Assembly: GCA_038226305.1 (NCBI GenBank)
Contig: JBBRQN010000006.1
Span: forward strand, 1-64,000
DNA: 64,000 nucleotides
Reading direction: 5' to 3'
Origin: JASLDZ01 sp038226305
GTDB taxonomy: Bacteria; Pseudomonadota; Alphaproteobacteria; Caulobacterales; Caulobacteraceae
How positions within the stretch are numbered: position 1 is the first letter of the stretch; each line of letters begins with the position of its first letter. Shown here one piece after another: positions 43,443 through 51,836 of the stretch. The translations under genes and the position numbers were made by a program. Below the pieces are notes generated by a model. It ran no database searches. It was not told the origin of the DNA and saw nothing but the letters and a program-made list of their open reading frames with translations.

Positions 43443-44707
43443 AGTGGGTTGGCTGTCGAATAAGACGCTGGATCGCGCCGGGCGATCAAGACCGCGTTCA
43501 GCCCCCCGAAGGCGAAGCTAGACGAGACGACGGTGTCGTAGGCGATGGGCGTGGGCAAGAGCGCCAGGGGCGCGTCGCATTCAGGGTCTGCGCCCGCGTA
43601 GTTCAGGATGGGCGGGGCCACTCCAGCGCGCAGGGCTTCCAGCCCCAGCACCAGCTCCAGCGCGCCCCCCGCCCCGATCAGGTGCCCGTGCGCGCTCTTG
43701 GTGGCGATCAGGAGGCTGTGGTCCAGGCTGTCGCCATAGACGGCGCGCAGGGCCGCCGCCTCGGTCTTGTCGTTCAGCGCCGTGCCTGTGCCGTGGGTGG
43801 AAATCAGGGCGGGCGTGCCAATGGCGACCCCCGCGTCGGCATGCGCCAGCCGCAGGGCCCGGGCCGCGCCCTCCCCGTCCGGGGCCGTGAGGTGGTGGGC
43901 ATCGGCCGAGGCGCCGGAACCCAGGAGCTCCCCCAGGATCACCGCGCCCCTCGCCTGCGCATGCTCCCAGTCTTCCAGAATGAGCGTGGCCGCCCCCTCC
44001 CCCAGCACCATGCCCTTGCGACCCTGCGAAAAGGGGCGGCAGGTGTCGGGGGCCATCGCCTTCAGCGCCTCCCACCCGCGCCATGAGCCGAAGGTGATCG
44101 CCGCCTCGGACCCGCCGCAGACCGCCACCCGGCAGCGGCCGGAGCGGATCATCCACATGGCTTCCGAGATCGCATGCGCCCCCGACGCGCAGGCGCTCGA
44201 CAGGGCGAACACCGTGCCGCGGATGCCGAACAGCATGGAGAGATGGCTGGGCGTCGCCGCCAGCATCATCTTGGGGATCGTGAGCGGATGCACCCCGCCC
44301 GCCCGCTTGTGCAGCAGCCGGCCATAGCCCGCCTCGAGCGACTGCTCGCCCCCCGCCCCGCCGCCGTAGACGACGGCGGTGTCCTCGCGTAGCACCGGGT
44401 CGCCGATCAGCCCGGCCTGCGCCAGCGCCTCGTGCGTCGCCACCACGGCAAAGGCGGCCTGCGGGTCGAGGTTGGAGAGGGCCCGCGGCCCCAGATCGGC
44501 ACCCAGCGCCTCGGCGTCCAGCGGCCCGCAGATCGCTGCCGGGCCGGCCCAGGCCAGGCCCTCGTCGTCGCCGAAGCGCCGGTCGATCGGGTGGATCGCC
44601 CCGCGGCCCTGTTCAGCCGCCGCCCAGTTCGCCGCCACGCCCTGCCCCAGCGCCGACACGCAGCCGAGGCCGGTGATCGCGACCCGGCGGCGGGCACCCT
44701 GCGTCAC
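43439..44707 (-). CDS. Second beta-ketoacyl-ACP synthase (FabF/NodE-like)
   Basis: A 422-residue KAS II-fold protein with a complete catalytic site: SSACASGAHAIS (Cys), STHGTGTALND (His) and KSAHGHLIGAGG (Lys, His). It differs markedly from the fabF at 16.6 kb. It starts four bases into the end of the variant acyl carrier gene (stop/start overlap) and overlaps the peptidase gene downstream, so ACP, synthase and peptidase form one translation-coupled unit. An ACP-ketosynthase pair of this kind usually makes a special acyl chain rather than housekeeping fatty acids; the product is unknown. Confidence 0.88.
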   Translation of the reverse strand: MTQGARRRVAITGLGCVSALGQGVAANWAAAEQGRGAIHPIDRRFGDDEGLAWAGPAAICGPLDAEALGADLGPRALSNLDPQAAFAVVATHEALAQAGLIGDPVLREDTAVVYGGGAGGEQSLEAGYGRLLHKRAGGVHPLTIPKMMLAATPSHLSMLFGIRGTVFALSSACASGAHAISEAMWMIRSGRCRVAVCGGSEAAITFGSWRGWEALKAMAPDTCRPFSQGRKGMVLGEGAATLILEDWEHAQARGAVILGELLGSGASADAHHLTAPDGEGAARALRLAHADAGVAIGTPALISTHGTGTALNDKTEAAALRAVYGDSLDHSLLIATKSAHGHLIGAGGALELVLGLEALRAGVAPPILNYAGADPECDAPLALLPTPIAYDTVVSSSFAFGGLNAVLIARRDPASYSTANPL

Positions 44708-44949
44708 GCGATGGCCTGCGCCTTGGCCAGCACGGCCGTGGTGAAGTCGCCCACCGTCTTGGCGTGTTCGATGTCGCCCTGCTCGACGATCACGCCGAAC
44801 CGGTCTTCCAGGGCGAAGAGCACGCTGATCACGTCGAGCGAGGCCACGCCCAGTTCGTCGAGGGTCGCTTCGGGTTTCAGGTCGGCGCGGGCCACGGGGG
44901 CCTCGGCGGCGATGAGATCCAGAACGTCGTCGACCGCGATCTTGGCCAT
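44704..44949 (-). CDS. Variant acyl carrier protein
   Basis: An 81-residue carrier protein (MAKIAVDDVLDLI...). The attachment motif is ELGVASLDVISVLFALEDRFGV, where the canonical DSL is replaced by ASL; the serine that takes phosphopantetheine is kept. The following helix with LEDRFGV is typical. It lies 32 bases after the GntR stop and directly upstream of the ketosynthase. Such dedicated carriers serve one pathway, for example NodF-like or sphingolipid-related carriers. I chose the ATG at 44949; the longer frame upstream is not conserved-looking. Confidence 0.85.
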   Translation of the reverse strand: MAKIAVDDVLDLIAAEAPVARADLKPEATLDELGVASLDVISVLFALEDRFGVIVEQGDIEHAKTVGDFTTAVLAKAQAIA

Positions 44950-44981
44950 GCAGCGCGCCTCAAAAGTTTCAGCGCCGAAGC

Positions 44982-45683
44982 CTAGTCCAGGGCACCCGCA
45001 TCCGTAAGGCGCAGATGCGCAGAGCGTTGCGGCGGCGTGAGGCTGGGCGGGTCGCCGATCAGCCGAGCCATGGCGGCCTCGGCGGCCGGGGCGTCCCGCT
45101 CGGCGATGCATTGGGCGAGGTCGCGGTGCAGGGCCACATCGGCGAGCTGATCCTCCGGCGTCTGTCGCCCCATCGCCTGCACCCAGAAGCGCGCTGCCAG
45201 AGTCTGCAAAGAGATGAGGTAGCGGGCGAGCAGCGGATTGCCCGTCGCCTCGGCCACGGCGGCGTGGAAGGCGCGGTCCATTCCGATCAGCGCGCGGGTG
45301 TCGCCTGCAGCCACGGCCGCCTCGGCCCCGTCGAAACAGGCGTGGATACGGGCGGCGGTCGCGGCCGAGGCGTTCTGCGCCGCCAGGGCGGCCGAGCGAC
45401 CCTCCAGGAGGCGCCGCACCTCGAACGCCTGCTCCACGGCCTTGAGGTCGATCACCGCCACGGTGGCGCCCACCCGCGGCCGGCGCACGATCAGCCCTTC
45501 CAGTGCCAGCCGGCCGAGGGCTTCCCGCACAGGGGCCAGCCCCACGTCGTAGCGCTTGGCCATCCGCCGCTCGTCCACCGGCTCGCCGGGCGCCAGGTCG
45601 CCCATCACGATGTCGACGAGGAGCCGGTCATACAGCCGCGCCTTCATCAACTCGGGCGCCCAGGCGGCAGTCGCAGTGCTCAT
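44982..45683 (-). CDS. GntR family transcriptional regulator (FCD/FadR type)
   Basis: A 233-residue regulator: winged helix-turn-helix at about residues 15-80 with PGEPVDERRMAKRYDVGLAPVREALGRLALEGL, then an all-helical FCD domain with FEVRRLLEGRSAALAA, DRAFHAAVAEATGNP and the metal/ligand histidine in LHRDLAQCIAERD. FCD regulators respond to small carboxylates or metals. It is the first gene of the minus-strand group (GntR, ACP, synthase, peptidase) and divergent from the TonB-dependent receptor, with a 22-base palindrome between them. The ATG at 45683 is chosen; the longer frame contains no HTH sequence. Confidence 0.9.
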   Translation of the reverse strand: MSTATAAWAPELMKARLYDRLLVDIVMGDLAPGEPVDERRMAKRYDVGLAPVREALGRLALEGLIVRRPRVGATVAVIDLKAVEQAFEVRRLLEGRSAALAAQNASAATAARIHACFDGAEAAVAAGDTRALIGMDRAFHAAVAEATGNPLLARYLISLQTLAARFWVQAMGRQTPEDQLADVALHRDLAQCIAERDAPAAEAAMARLIGDPPSLTPPQRSAHLRLTDAGALD

Positions 45684-45735
45684 GAAGTGTAAGATAGCAC
45701 AGCTTGGCCCCCTCTCACGCCTGCGGCAGAGCGCC

Positions 45736-45757
45736 TGAAATGGCAGCTGACATTTCA
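45736..45757. promoter_or_regulatory. Candidate GntR operator between regulator and TonB receptor gene
   Basis: A 22-base palindrome with arms TGAAATG/CATTTCA around AGCT, having one mismatched pair. It lies 52 bases before the GntR start and 57 before the receptor start, well placed to control both directions. Confidence 0.6.
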
Positions 45758-45814
45758 GCAACTGTTGCACGCACAGTTCTTGCCTCAGCGAAATCCACGG
45801 CTTAGCTGTGCGGC

Positions 45815-48169
45815 ATGAGCCGCCTCTCCGCCCTCCTGTTCGCCACCGCCATCGCCGCCCCCTGCGCCGCCCTGGCGCAGACCCCGCCGGCCTCGCCCCC
45901 CTCGGTCGATGCGGTGATCGTCACCGCGCGCGATCAGGCGGGCCTTCTGGAGAAGCGCCCCTCCTCCACCGTGTTCGGCTACGACAAGCCGCTGCTGGAG
46001 ACCCCCCGCTCCGCCACCTTCGCCTCCGCCGAGACGCTGGAGCGCTACGGCGTGCGGACCATCGACGACCTCGTAGCGATCACCCCCGGCGGCTTCACCG
46101 ACAGCTACTATGGCGTGCCCGGGGCCCTGGCCTTGCGCGGGACCCTGGCCGAGACCTATTTCGACGGCTTCAAGCGGATCGAGAACCGGGGCACCTACCC
46201 CACCCCCATCGGCGCCGCGGAGCGGGTGGAGATCGTGCGCGGCCCCCCCGCCCCCATCGACGGCCCCGGCAAGGTGGGCGGCTTCCTGAACATCGTGCCC
46301 AGGACCGCCCGGGGCGAGCGCGGCGGCCTCGTCACCACGCCGGCAGGCGAGATCGAAGTGCAGGGCGGGGCCTATGGCTTCGCCAAGGTCGACGGGGAGT
46401 ATGCCGCTCCGTTGGCGATCGGCGCCTTGCCCGGGGCGATCCACCTCTATGGCGAGGCGCAGCAGGATGCGGAATACTATCGCGGCATCCAGCCCCGACA
46501 CTACCTCATCCAGGGGCGTTACGACCTCGACCTTCCGGACGACTGGCGCCTCGCCTTCTCAGGCCAGGCCGAGCGGGTGGAGGGCGCGGTGCAGACCCCC
46601 GGCTGGAACCGCCTCACCCAGGCTCTCATCGACAACGGAACCTACCTCACCGGCCGTGACACCACCCTGAAGGACACCAACGGCGACGGGCGGCTGACGC
46701 CGAACGAGATCGGCGGCGGCGGCCTGATCACCGGCTACTTCGGCTTCACACCGGGCCGCGATCCGCGCTTCACCCTGGATCAGGGGGTGGGAACCGCGAA
46801 GCTCTCCCGCCGCACCGTCTTCACCTCGCCCGCAGACTTCAGCGACACGAACACCAAGACCTTCCTGGCCAGCGCCACCCACACCGACGCCACCGGCGGG
46901 CGGCTGAATGTGAGCCTGTTCTACGACGACCTCTACAACACCCGCTTCGTCTCCTACGGCTTCCCCGCCGCCTACGACGCGGCCACGGTCGAGCTTCGCG
47001 CCAGCTATGCGGTGGATCGCAACCTCGGCCCGGTGCGGCTGCAGGGCGTCGCGGGGGGTTCGGTGCGCCGCTACGACGGCCGCCAGCGGGAAAGCTTCAA
47101 CGGCGGCAACATCGCCATCGACCGCCGCGACCTGATCGCCGGTCCCTCCCCCACCGACATCATCGGCGGCATCGACCTGCCCTTCGAGACGGCCATCCGC
47201 AGCCGCTTCACCGACGCCGGCCTCTTCGCCCAGGCCGACGCCACCTGGGGCCGCCTGAACGTGGCGCTGGGCGGCCGCTTCGACCGCTACGACCTGACCA
47301 GCAGAGACGACGGCACGGTGGTGTTCGGCGCCGTGCAGGGGAAGACCTACCCGGCCGGAGACGGCGACTTCAGCTTCACCTCCAGCGTCGCCTACCAGCT
47401 GCCCTTCGGCCTGCGCCCCTATGCCACCTGGGCGGAAACCTCCGCGCTCGAAGTGGGGCAGGCGGGGGGCGTGGCGCCCGGGCTGATCGATTCCGGCGGC
47501 TGGCTGTCCAAGTCGCGCCTGCTCGAGGCCGGGGTGAAGGCGCGGCTGTTCTCCGACGCGATCACAGGCTCTATCGCCGCCTATCGCCAGACCCGCACGC
47601 GCTTGGGCGAGTTCAATACCGTCAGCGCCACCCGCGGCGAAGGCGTGGAGGCCGAGCTGCGCTGGCTCGCCAGCCGCAACCTGAGCTTCACAGCCGCCGC
47701 CGCCGTCCAGAGCACAAAGGTGCGCGGGCCGGACGGGAGCTTCATCGTGATCCCGCCCTCCATCGTGGGCGTCGCGCCGGTGAACGCCTATGGCGGCAGC
47801 TATGCGGTCTACGCCCTGAGCGGGCTCGTGCCCGGCGACTACACCGACACGCTGGTGCCCCGCACCACGGGCAGCCTCTACGCCGTCTATCGCTCAGACC
47901 TGCATCAGTGGGGCCGGGCGGGGGCGACAGCGGGGGTGCGCTACGTCTCGCAGACCTCCGGCGTGATCCCCGGCGCGGTGCGCTTTCCCGACTATGCGAC
48001 GATCTCGGCCTCCGGCTTCGTCGAACGCGGCCCGTGGCGCGTTTCGCTCAACGTGGACAACCTGACCGACGAACTGTTCTTCATCCCGGTGGCCGACGTC
48101 TACGCCAACGTCGCCGCACTTCCGGGCGAAGGCCGCACGTGGCGGCTGGGCCTCAAGCGGGCGTTCTGA
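45815..48169 (+). CDS. TonB-dependent siderophore receptor
   Basis: A 784-residue outer-membrane receptor: signal peptide (LLFATAIAAPCAALAQ), a short TonB-box-like DAVIVTAR, a plug domain (about 55-175, with RSATFASAETLERYGVRTIDDL and VEIVRGPPAPIDGPGKVGGFLN) and a 22-strand barrel ending in LTDELFFIPVADVYANVAALPGEGRTWRLGLKRAF. The plug sequence follows the FhuA/FpvA siderophore class. The ligand is not readable, though ferric siderophores are the default. The divergent GntR and the following MFS gene (overlap TGATG) suggest a receptor-plus-importer pair regulated by a carboxylate-type signal rather than classical Fur. Confidence 0.9.
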   Translation: MSRLSALLFATAIAAPCAALAQTPPASPPSVDAVIVTARDQAGLLEKRPSSTVFGYDKPLLETPRSATFASAETLERYGVRTIDDLVAITPGGFTDSYYGVPGALALRGTLAETYFDGFKRIENRGTYPTPIGAAERVEIVRGPPAPIDGPGKVGGFLNIVPRTARGERGGLVTTPAGEIEVQGGAYGFAKVDGEYAAPLAIGALPGAIHLYGEAQQDAEYYRGIQPRHYLIQGRYDLDLPDDWRLAFSGQAERVEGAVQTPGWNRLTQALIDNGTYLTGRDTTLKDTNGDGRLTPNEIGGGGLITGYFGFTPGRDPRFTLDQGVGTAKLSRRTVFTSPADFSDTNTKTFLASATHTDATGGRLNVSLFYDDLYNTRFVSYGFPAAYDAATVELRASYAVDRNLGPVRLQGVAGGSVRRYDGRQRESFNGGNIAIDRRDLIAGPSPTDIIGGIDLPFETAIRSRFTDAGLFAQADATWGRLNVALGGRFDRYDLTSRDDGTVVFGAVQGKTYPAGDGDFSFTSSVAYQLPFGLRPYATWAETSALEVGQAGGVAPGLIDSGGWLSKSRLLEAGVKARLFSDAITGSIAAYRQTRTRLGEFNTVSATRGEGVEAELRWLASRNLSFTAAAAVQSTKVRGPDGSFIVIPPSIVGVAPVNAYGGSYAVYALSGLVPGDYTDTLVPRTTGSLYAVYRSDLHQWGRAGATAGVRYVSQTSGVIPGAVRFPDYATISASGFVERGPWRVSLNVDNLTDELFFIPVADVYANVAALPGEGRTWRLGLKRAF

Positions 48170-49383
48170 TGAGCGCCGCCGCCACTCCGACTCCCCCCCG
48201 CGCGTGGCTGGCGCTCGCGGCGCTGAGCCTTCTGTTCTTCCACATCACCGCCGCCACCTTCACCTCCCTCGGCGTGGTGCTGCCCGCGATGGTGACCGAG
48301 CTGCACTGGAGCTGGGGCGACGCGGGCCTCGGCTTCACCCTCCTGGCCGTCGCGTGCGGACTGGCGAGCCTGGCTCCGGCGCTGGTGATCCGCCTCCTTG
48401 GCGTGCGCGCCGCGCTCCTGGCCGGAGGCGTGGTGCTGGCGGCGGGGTTGATGCTGTTCGCCACGGCGCACGCGGTCGGCGGCTATCTCGCAGGCGCCGT
48501 GCTGGCGGGGATCGGCTTCGCCCTGGCGGCGATCATCCCCGGCACATTCGTCCTGGCGCGGGCCTTCCCGAACCCGGCGCTCGCCTTCGGGCTCTACTTC
48601 ACGGTGGGCGGACTCGGAGGAGCCGCCGGGCCGATCCTGGCGCATCTGGGCGTGCAGCAGGACTGGCGCGGATACTGGACCACCGCAGCCGTCATCGGCC
48701 TCGCCCTGGCCGCCCTCGCCGCCGCCTGCGTAGCCCCACAGTGGTCGAAGGCCCCCGAGCTCGACCCCGTCACCGACCCGGAGCACAACGGCTGGAGCGT
48801 GGCCGACGCCCTGCGCACCCCGCAGTTCTGGATCGTGACTTTCGCCTACACCGCCTACCTGCTCCTCGGCGTGACGGTGAACTACGCCTCGGTCGAGCAC
48901 CTCACCGAACGCGGCTTCGCCCCCGCCACGGCCGCGGCCCTGCTCTCGGCCGAGAACCTCCTGAACGCCGTCTCGCGAGCGGCGGGGGGCTGGGCTGGGT
49001 CGAAGATCGACGCCCGGCGGCTGACCATGATCGGCCTCGTGGCGCTCCCCATCGGCGCCACCGCCCTGGCCTTCGCCCACGGGCCGGGGCTGGCCGGGCT
49101 GTATGTGGCGGGCGCCGGGATCGGCTACGGCCTGGCCTATCTGGCGACGCCGGTGCTGCTCCTCGCCTACTTCGGGCGCCGCCGGAACCTCGAGCTCTTC
49201 TCCCTCATGTGCCTGATCTCCACAGCCGCCGCCGTCGGCCCGTGGCTGGCGGGCGTCTCACACGACCGCACCGGCGGGTTCTCGCCCGCCCTGTGGGGGT
49301 TCTCAGCCGTGGCGCTGGTGGCGCTTGGGGCGGTGGCGCTGATGCGACCCCCCGTCCGGCGCTCTTCCCCTCTCCCGATTTAG
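48169..49383 (+). CDS. MFS transporter, coupled to the TonB receptor
   Basis: A 404-residue major-facilitator protein with about twelve hydrophobic segments, starting at ATG 48169, which overlaps the receptor stop by one base. The helix layout resembles oxalate/formate or monocarboxylate-type MFS (VNYASVEHLTERGFAPATAAALLS between halves). It may carry the ligand that the receptor brings into the periplasm into the cell, an inference from the tight coupling. The stop is followed at once by the palindromic repeat at 49.4-49.5 kb. Confidence 0.85.
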   Translation: MSAAATPTPPRAWLALAALSLLFFHITAATFTSLGVVLPAMVTELHWSWGDAGLGFTLLAVACGLASLAPALVIRLLGVRAALLAGGVVLAAGLMLFATAHAVGGYLAGAVLAGIGFALAAIIPGTFVLARAFPNPALAFGLYFTVGGLGGAAGPILAHLGVQQDWRGYWTTAAVIGLALAALAAACVAPQWSKAPELDPVTDPEHNGWSVADALRTPQFWIVTFAYTAYLLLGVTVNYASVEHLTERGFAPATAAALLSAENLLNAVSRAAGGWAGSKIDARRLTMIGLVALPIGATALAFAHGPGLAGLYVAGAGIGYGLAYLATPVLLLAYFGRRRNLELFSLMCLISTAAAVGPWLAGVSHDRTGGFSPALWGFSAVALVALGAVALMRPPVRRSSPLPI

Positions 49384-49515
49384 CGGGGGAGGTGGCGCGG
49401 CGGCGCAGCCAACCTGACAGTGGGGGCGAAATCCGCGGACGGCCGCCACACCGTCATCACCGACGCCTGACTTCGCGTCGCCCCCTCCACCACTTCGTGG
49501 TCCCCCTCCCCCGCT
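49382..49515. repeat. Palindromic repeat element, intergenic copy
   Basis: Shares three exact blocks, in order, with the element in the acylase gene: 18 bases at 49382-49399, 13 at 49422-49434 and 17 at 49499-49515. The right part contains a hairpin CCACCACTTCGTGGT-like unit and CCCCCGC/GCGCGGG. It fills almost all of the interval between the MFS gene and the convergent FAD oxidoreductase gene, a usual place for such elements. Confidence 0.8.
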
Positions 49516-49536
49516 GCGCGGGAGAGGAGAAGAAGG

Positions 49537-51105
49537 TCAGGCCGCGACTTTCCTCGGCACCAAACGCTCGCTCTTCAGCGCGCTCTCGGCGCCTGAATAG
49601 CCCGCCTCTGTGTATTCGGCGTCTTCGTTCACGGCCCAGGTGTTGAACTTGCGGTCGCCCAGGATGATGTTTTCCACCGTGAGCATCGCCGTCATCATGG
49701 CGTGGTCCTGGTTGTTGTACTTGTGCATGCCGTTCCGGCCCACGAGGTGCAGCGTCGGATACTTGCCTTCGAGCTCGGCCCGCACCGCCTCCACATGCTG
49801 GGCGTAGAGGTCGTCGTAGACCGGGTAGGCCTTGGGCTGGCGCACCACGTGGCCGTCGATCACGTCCTTGCCCTGGATCAGGCCGATCTTCTGGATTTCG
49901 GCCTTGGCCAGCTCGATCAGGTCTGCGTCGGCGCTGGTCCACACGCCGTCGCCCTCGAAGCAGAAGTATTCGAGGCCCAGGCACGCGAAGCCCTGCGGCG
50001 CCATGTGCGGCGACCAGCTGAGGAAGTTCTGGATGCGGCCGACCTTCACGCTCGGATCGTGGATGTAGATCCAGTTGTCGGGGAAGCTCTGCGTGTCCTC
50101 GACCTTGGTGATCAGAGCCACGGTGATGAAGTCGCGATACTTCAGCATGTGGGCTTCGTTCTGCACCGCGGGGCGGGGCTCGATCGAATCCACGAGCTCG
50201 GTGATCGGCGCGGACGAGATCACGTGGCGGCCCATCAGCGTCTCGGTGTGCCCGTCGCCGACGCGCACCACCATCGTCCAGAGCTTGGTGGCTTCGTCCC
50301 AGGCGATGGAGACGAGGTCGCGGTCCATGCGGATTTCGCCGCCCTGCTGGCGGATCTTGTCGCGGGCGGCCTCCCACATCATCCCGGGGCCGAGGCGGGG
50401 ATAGCGGAAGCTCTCGATCAGCGACTTCACGCCGCCCTGCTCGCCCAGCTTGGCGGAGGGCTTGGCTTTGATGTTCATGGAGCGCTTGAGGCCGTCGATC
50501 ACGGCACCCGAGAGGCTCAGGCCCTTGATGCGTTGCGCCGCCCAGTCGGAGCTGATCTCGTCACAGCTCATGCCCCACACCTTTTCGGTGTAGGTCTTGA
50601 AGAAGATCGAGAAGAGCTTCTCGCCGAACTGGTTGCGCACCCACTGGTGGAAGGTGCGGGGGTTGGCGATGGGGGTCACCTTGGCCCAGCCGTAGCTCAT
50701 CATGCAGACGGTGGCGGTGATCACGCCCAAGTTCTTCAGGGCCTCGAACGCCTTAAGCGGATAGGCGTAGTACTTGCCGCCGTAATAGATGCGCGACAGG
50801 CGCGGGCGGTCGATGAAGTCGTCCGGCAGGATCTCGTTCCAGAGGTCGACGACCTCCTTGGACTTCGAGAAGAAGCGGTGGCCGCCGATGTCGAAGCGGA
50901 AGTCTTTGTACTTCACCGTGCGGCTGATGCCGCCGACGTATTGCGGGTCGCGCTCGATCAGGGTGACCGATTTGCCGGCCTTGCCCAGAAGATAACCGGC
51001 CGAGAGGCCCGCGGGCCCCGCGCCGATGATCAGCACGTCCTTGATTGCGCCAGGGGGGATCGCGCCGGAAGCGGGGGCGCCGGCGGTTTCAGCCATGTCG
51101 TACAT
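49537..51105 (-). CDS. NAD(P)/FAD-dependent oxidoreductase (amine oxidase/UDP-galactopyranose mutase-like fold)
   Basis: A 522-residue flavoprotein with the N-terminal dinucleotide fold VLIIGAGPAGLSAGYLLGKAGKSVTLIERD and RFDIGGHRFFSKS, a pattern shared with protoporphyrinogen oxidase-like and UDP-galactopyranose mutase-like proteins of polysaccharide loci. A second FAD-contact region lies near the C-terminus (HLVGRNGMHKYNNQDHAM). The catalysed reaction is unknown. It follows gtrA by 20 bases on the same strand, so sugar-nucleotide or lipid-linked sugar chemistry in the envelope is likely. Start ATG at 51105, with ATG 51096 as alternative. Confidence 0.85.
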   Translation of the reverse strand: MYDMAETAGAPASGAIPPGAIKDVLIIGAGPAGLSAGYLLGKAGKSVTLIERDPQYVGGISRTVKYKDFRFDIGGHRFFSKSKEVVDLWNEILPDDFIDRPRLSRIYYGGKYYAYPLKAFEALKNLGVITATVCMMSYGWAKVTPIANPRTFHQWVRNQFGEKLFSIFFKTYTEKVWGMSCDEISSDWAAQRIKGLSLSGAVIDGLKRSMNIKAKPSAKLGEQGGVKSLIESFRYPRLGPGMMWEAARDKIRQQGGEIRMDRDLVSIAWDEATKLWTMVVRVGDGHTETLMGRHVISSAPITELVDSIEPRPAVQNEAHMLKYRDFITVALITKVEDTQSFPDNWIYIHDPSVKVGRIQNFLSWSPHMAPQGFACLGLEYFCFEGDGVWTSADADLIELAKAEIQKIGLIQGKDVIDGHVVRQPKAYPVYDDLYAQHVEAVRAELEGKYPTLHLVGRNGMHKYNNQDHAMMTAMLTVENIILGDRKFNTWAVNEDAEYTEAGYSGAESALKSERLVPRKVAA

Positions 51106-51125
51106 GTCCGTCTTTCGTGGAGAGG

Positions 51126-51608
51126 TCAGTCGCCAGAGGTGGGAGCGGGCGCGACATGCGCAACCACGTCCGCGTCGGTCTCAGGCGGGGCGAAGGTGAA
51201 GAAGCGTTGGCCGGTGTAGGAAAACAGGGTGGCGATCACCGAGCCGATGAAGGCGGCGACCACATGGGGGAAGTGGGGGATCAGATCGACGATGCCCAGC
51301 ACCACGAGGTAGTTGATGCTCTGCGCCACCAGGGCCACGCCGAAATAGCGCAGCGCCTCATGATGCATGGGGCGGCCCGACGAGCCGAAGGTGTGCAGGC
51401 GGTTCAGCACCCACGTCACCAGCGTCGCGACCACGAGCGAGGCGGCCAGGGCCGCCGAAAGGTGCAGGCCAAATCGCTCCAGCACCCAAAGGAGCCCGAG
51501 GTTCGTCGCCAAGCCGATCACGCCCACGGCCAGGAACCGGACGAACCCGGCAGGCAAGAGGCCGCGAAGCCTCGTGATCAGGCTCTCGGTGGGTGTGTTC
51601 AGACTCAT
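51126..51608 (-). CDS. GtrA family membrane protein
   Basis: A 160-residue protein with four hydrophobic segments, starting FVRFLAVGVIGLATNLGLLWVLE, the GtrA signature, with TWVLNRLHTFGSS in the middle and a SYTGQRFFTF end. GtrA proteins are proposed flippases for undecaprenyl-linked sugars used to decorate lipopolysaccharide or teichoic acid. It precedes the FAD oxidoreductase gene (20-base gap), and two glycosyltransferase-like genes start on the opposite strand. I chose the ATG at 51608; ATG at 51638 is possible. Confidence 0.88.
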   Translation of the reverse strand: MSLNTPTESLITRLRGLLPAGFVRFLAVGVIGLATNLGLLWVLERFGLHLSAALAASLVVATLVTWVLNRLHTFGSSGRPMHHEALRYFGVALVAQSINYLVVLGIVDLIPHFPHVVAAFIGSVIATLFSYTGQRFFTFAPPETDADVVAHVAPAPTSGD

Positions 51609-51836
51609 CGGCGTATCGCCTGAGCGGACGAAGGACATAGGGGGGAGGTCCGTCCGCCGCGGCCTCCATCGGGGGTGACTGCAGCACGAATGTGTAAACA
51701 TCAAATCTTCGTGTTCGCCTAGCCCTACCATCTCGCAGCGCAGCATCATTCGGCCGCGCCCGCTTTTTCGGCTTCGCCCTTGCGCCCGTGCGCGACCGGC
51801 CCCACGGAGCGCAGCCATGCCCAATCACGCGCAGCC

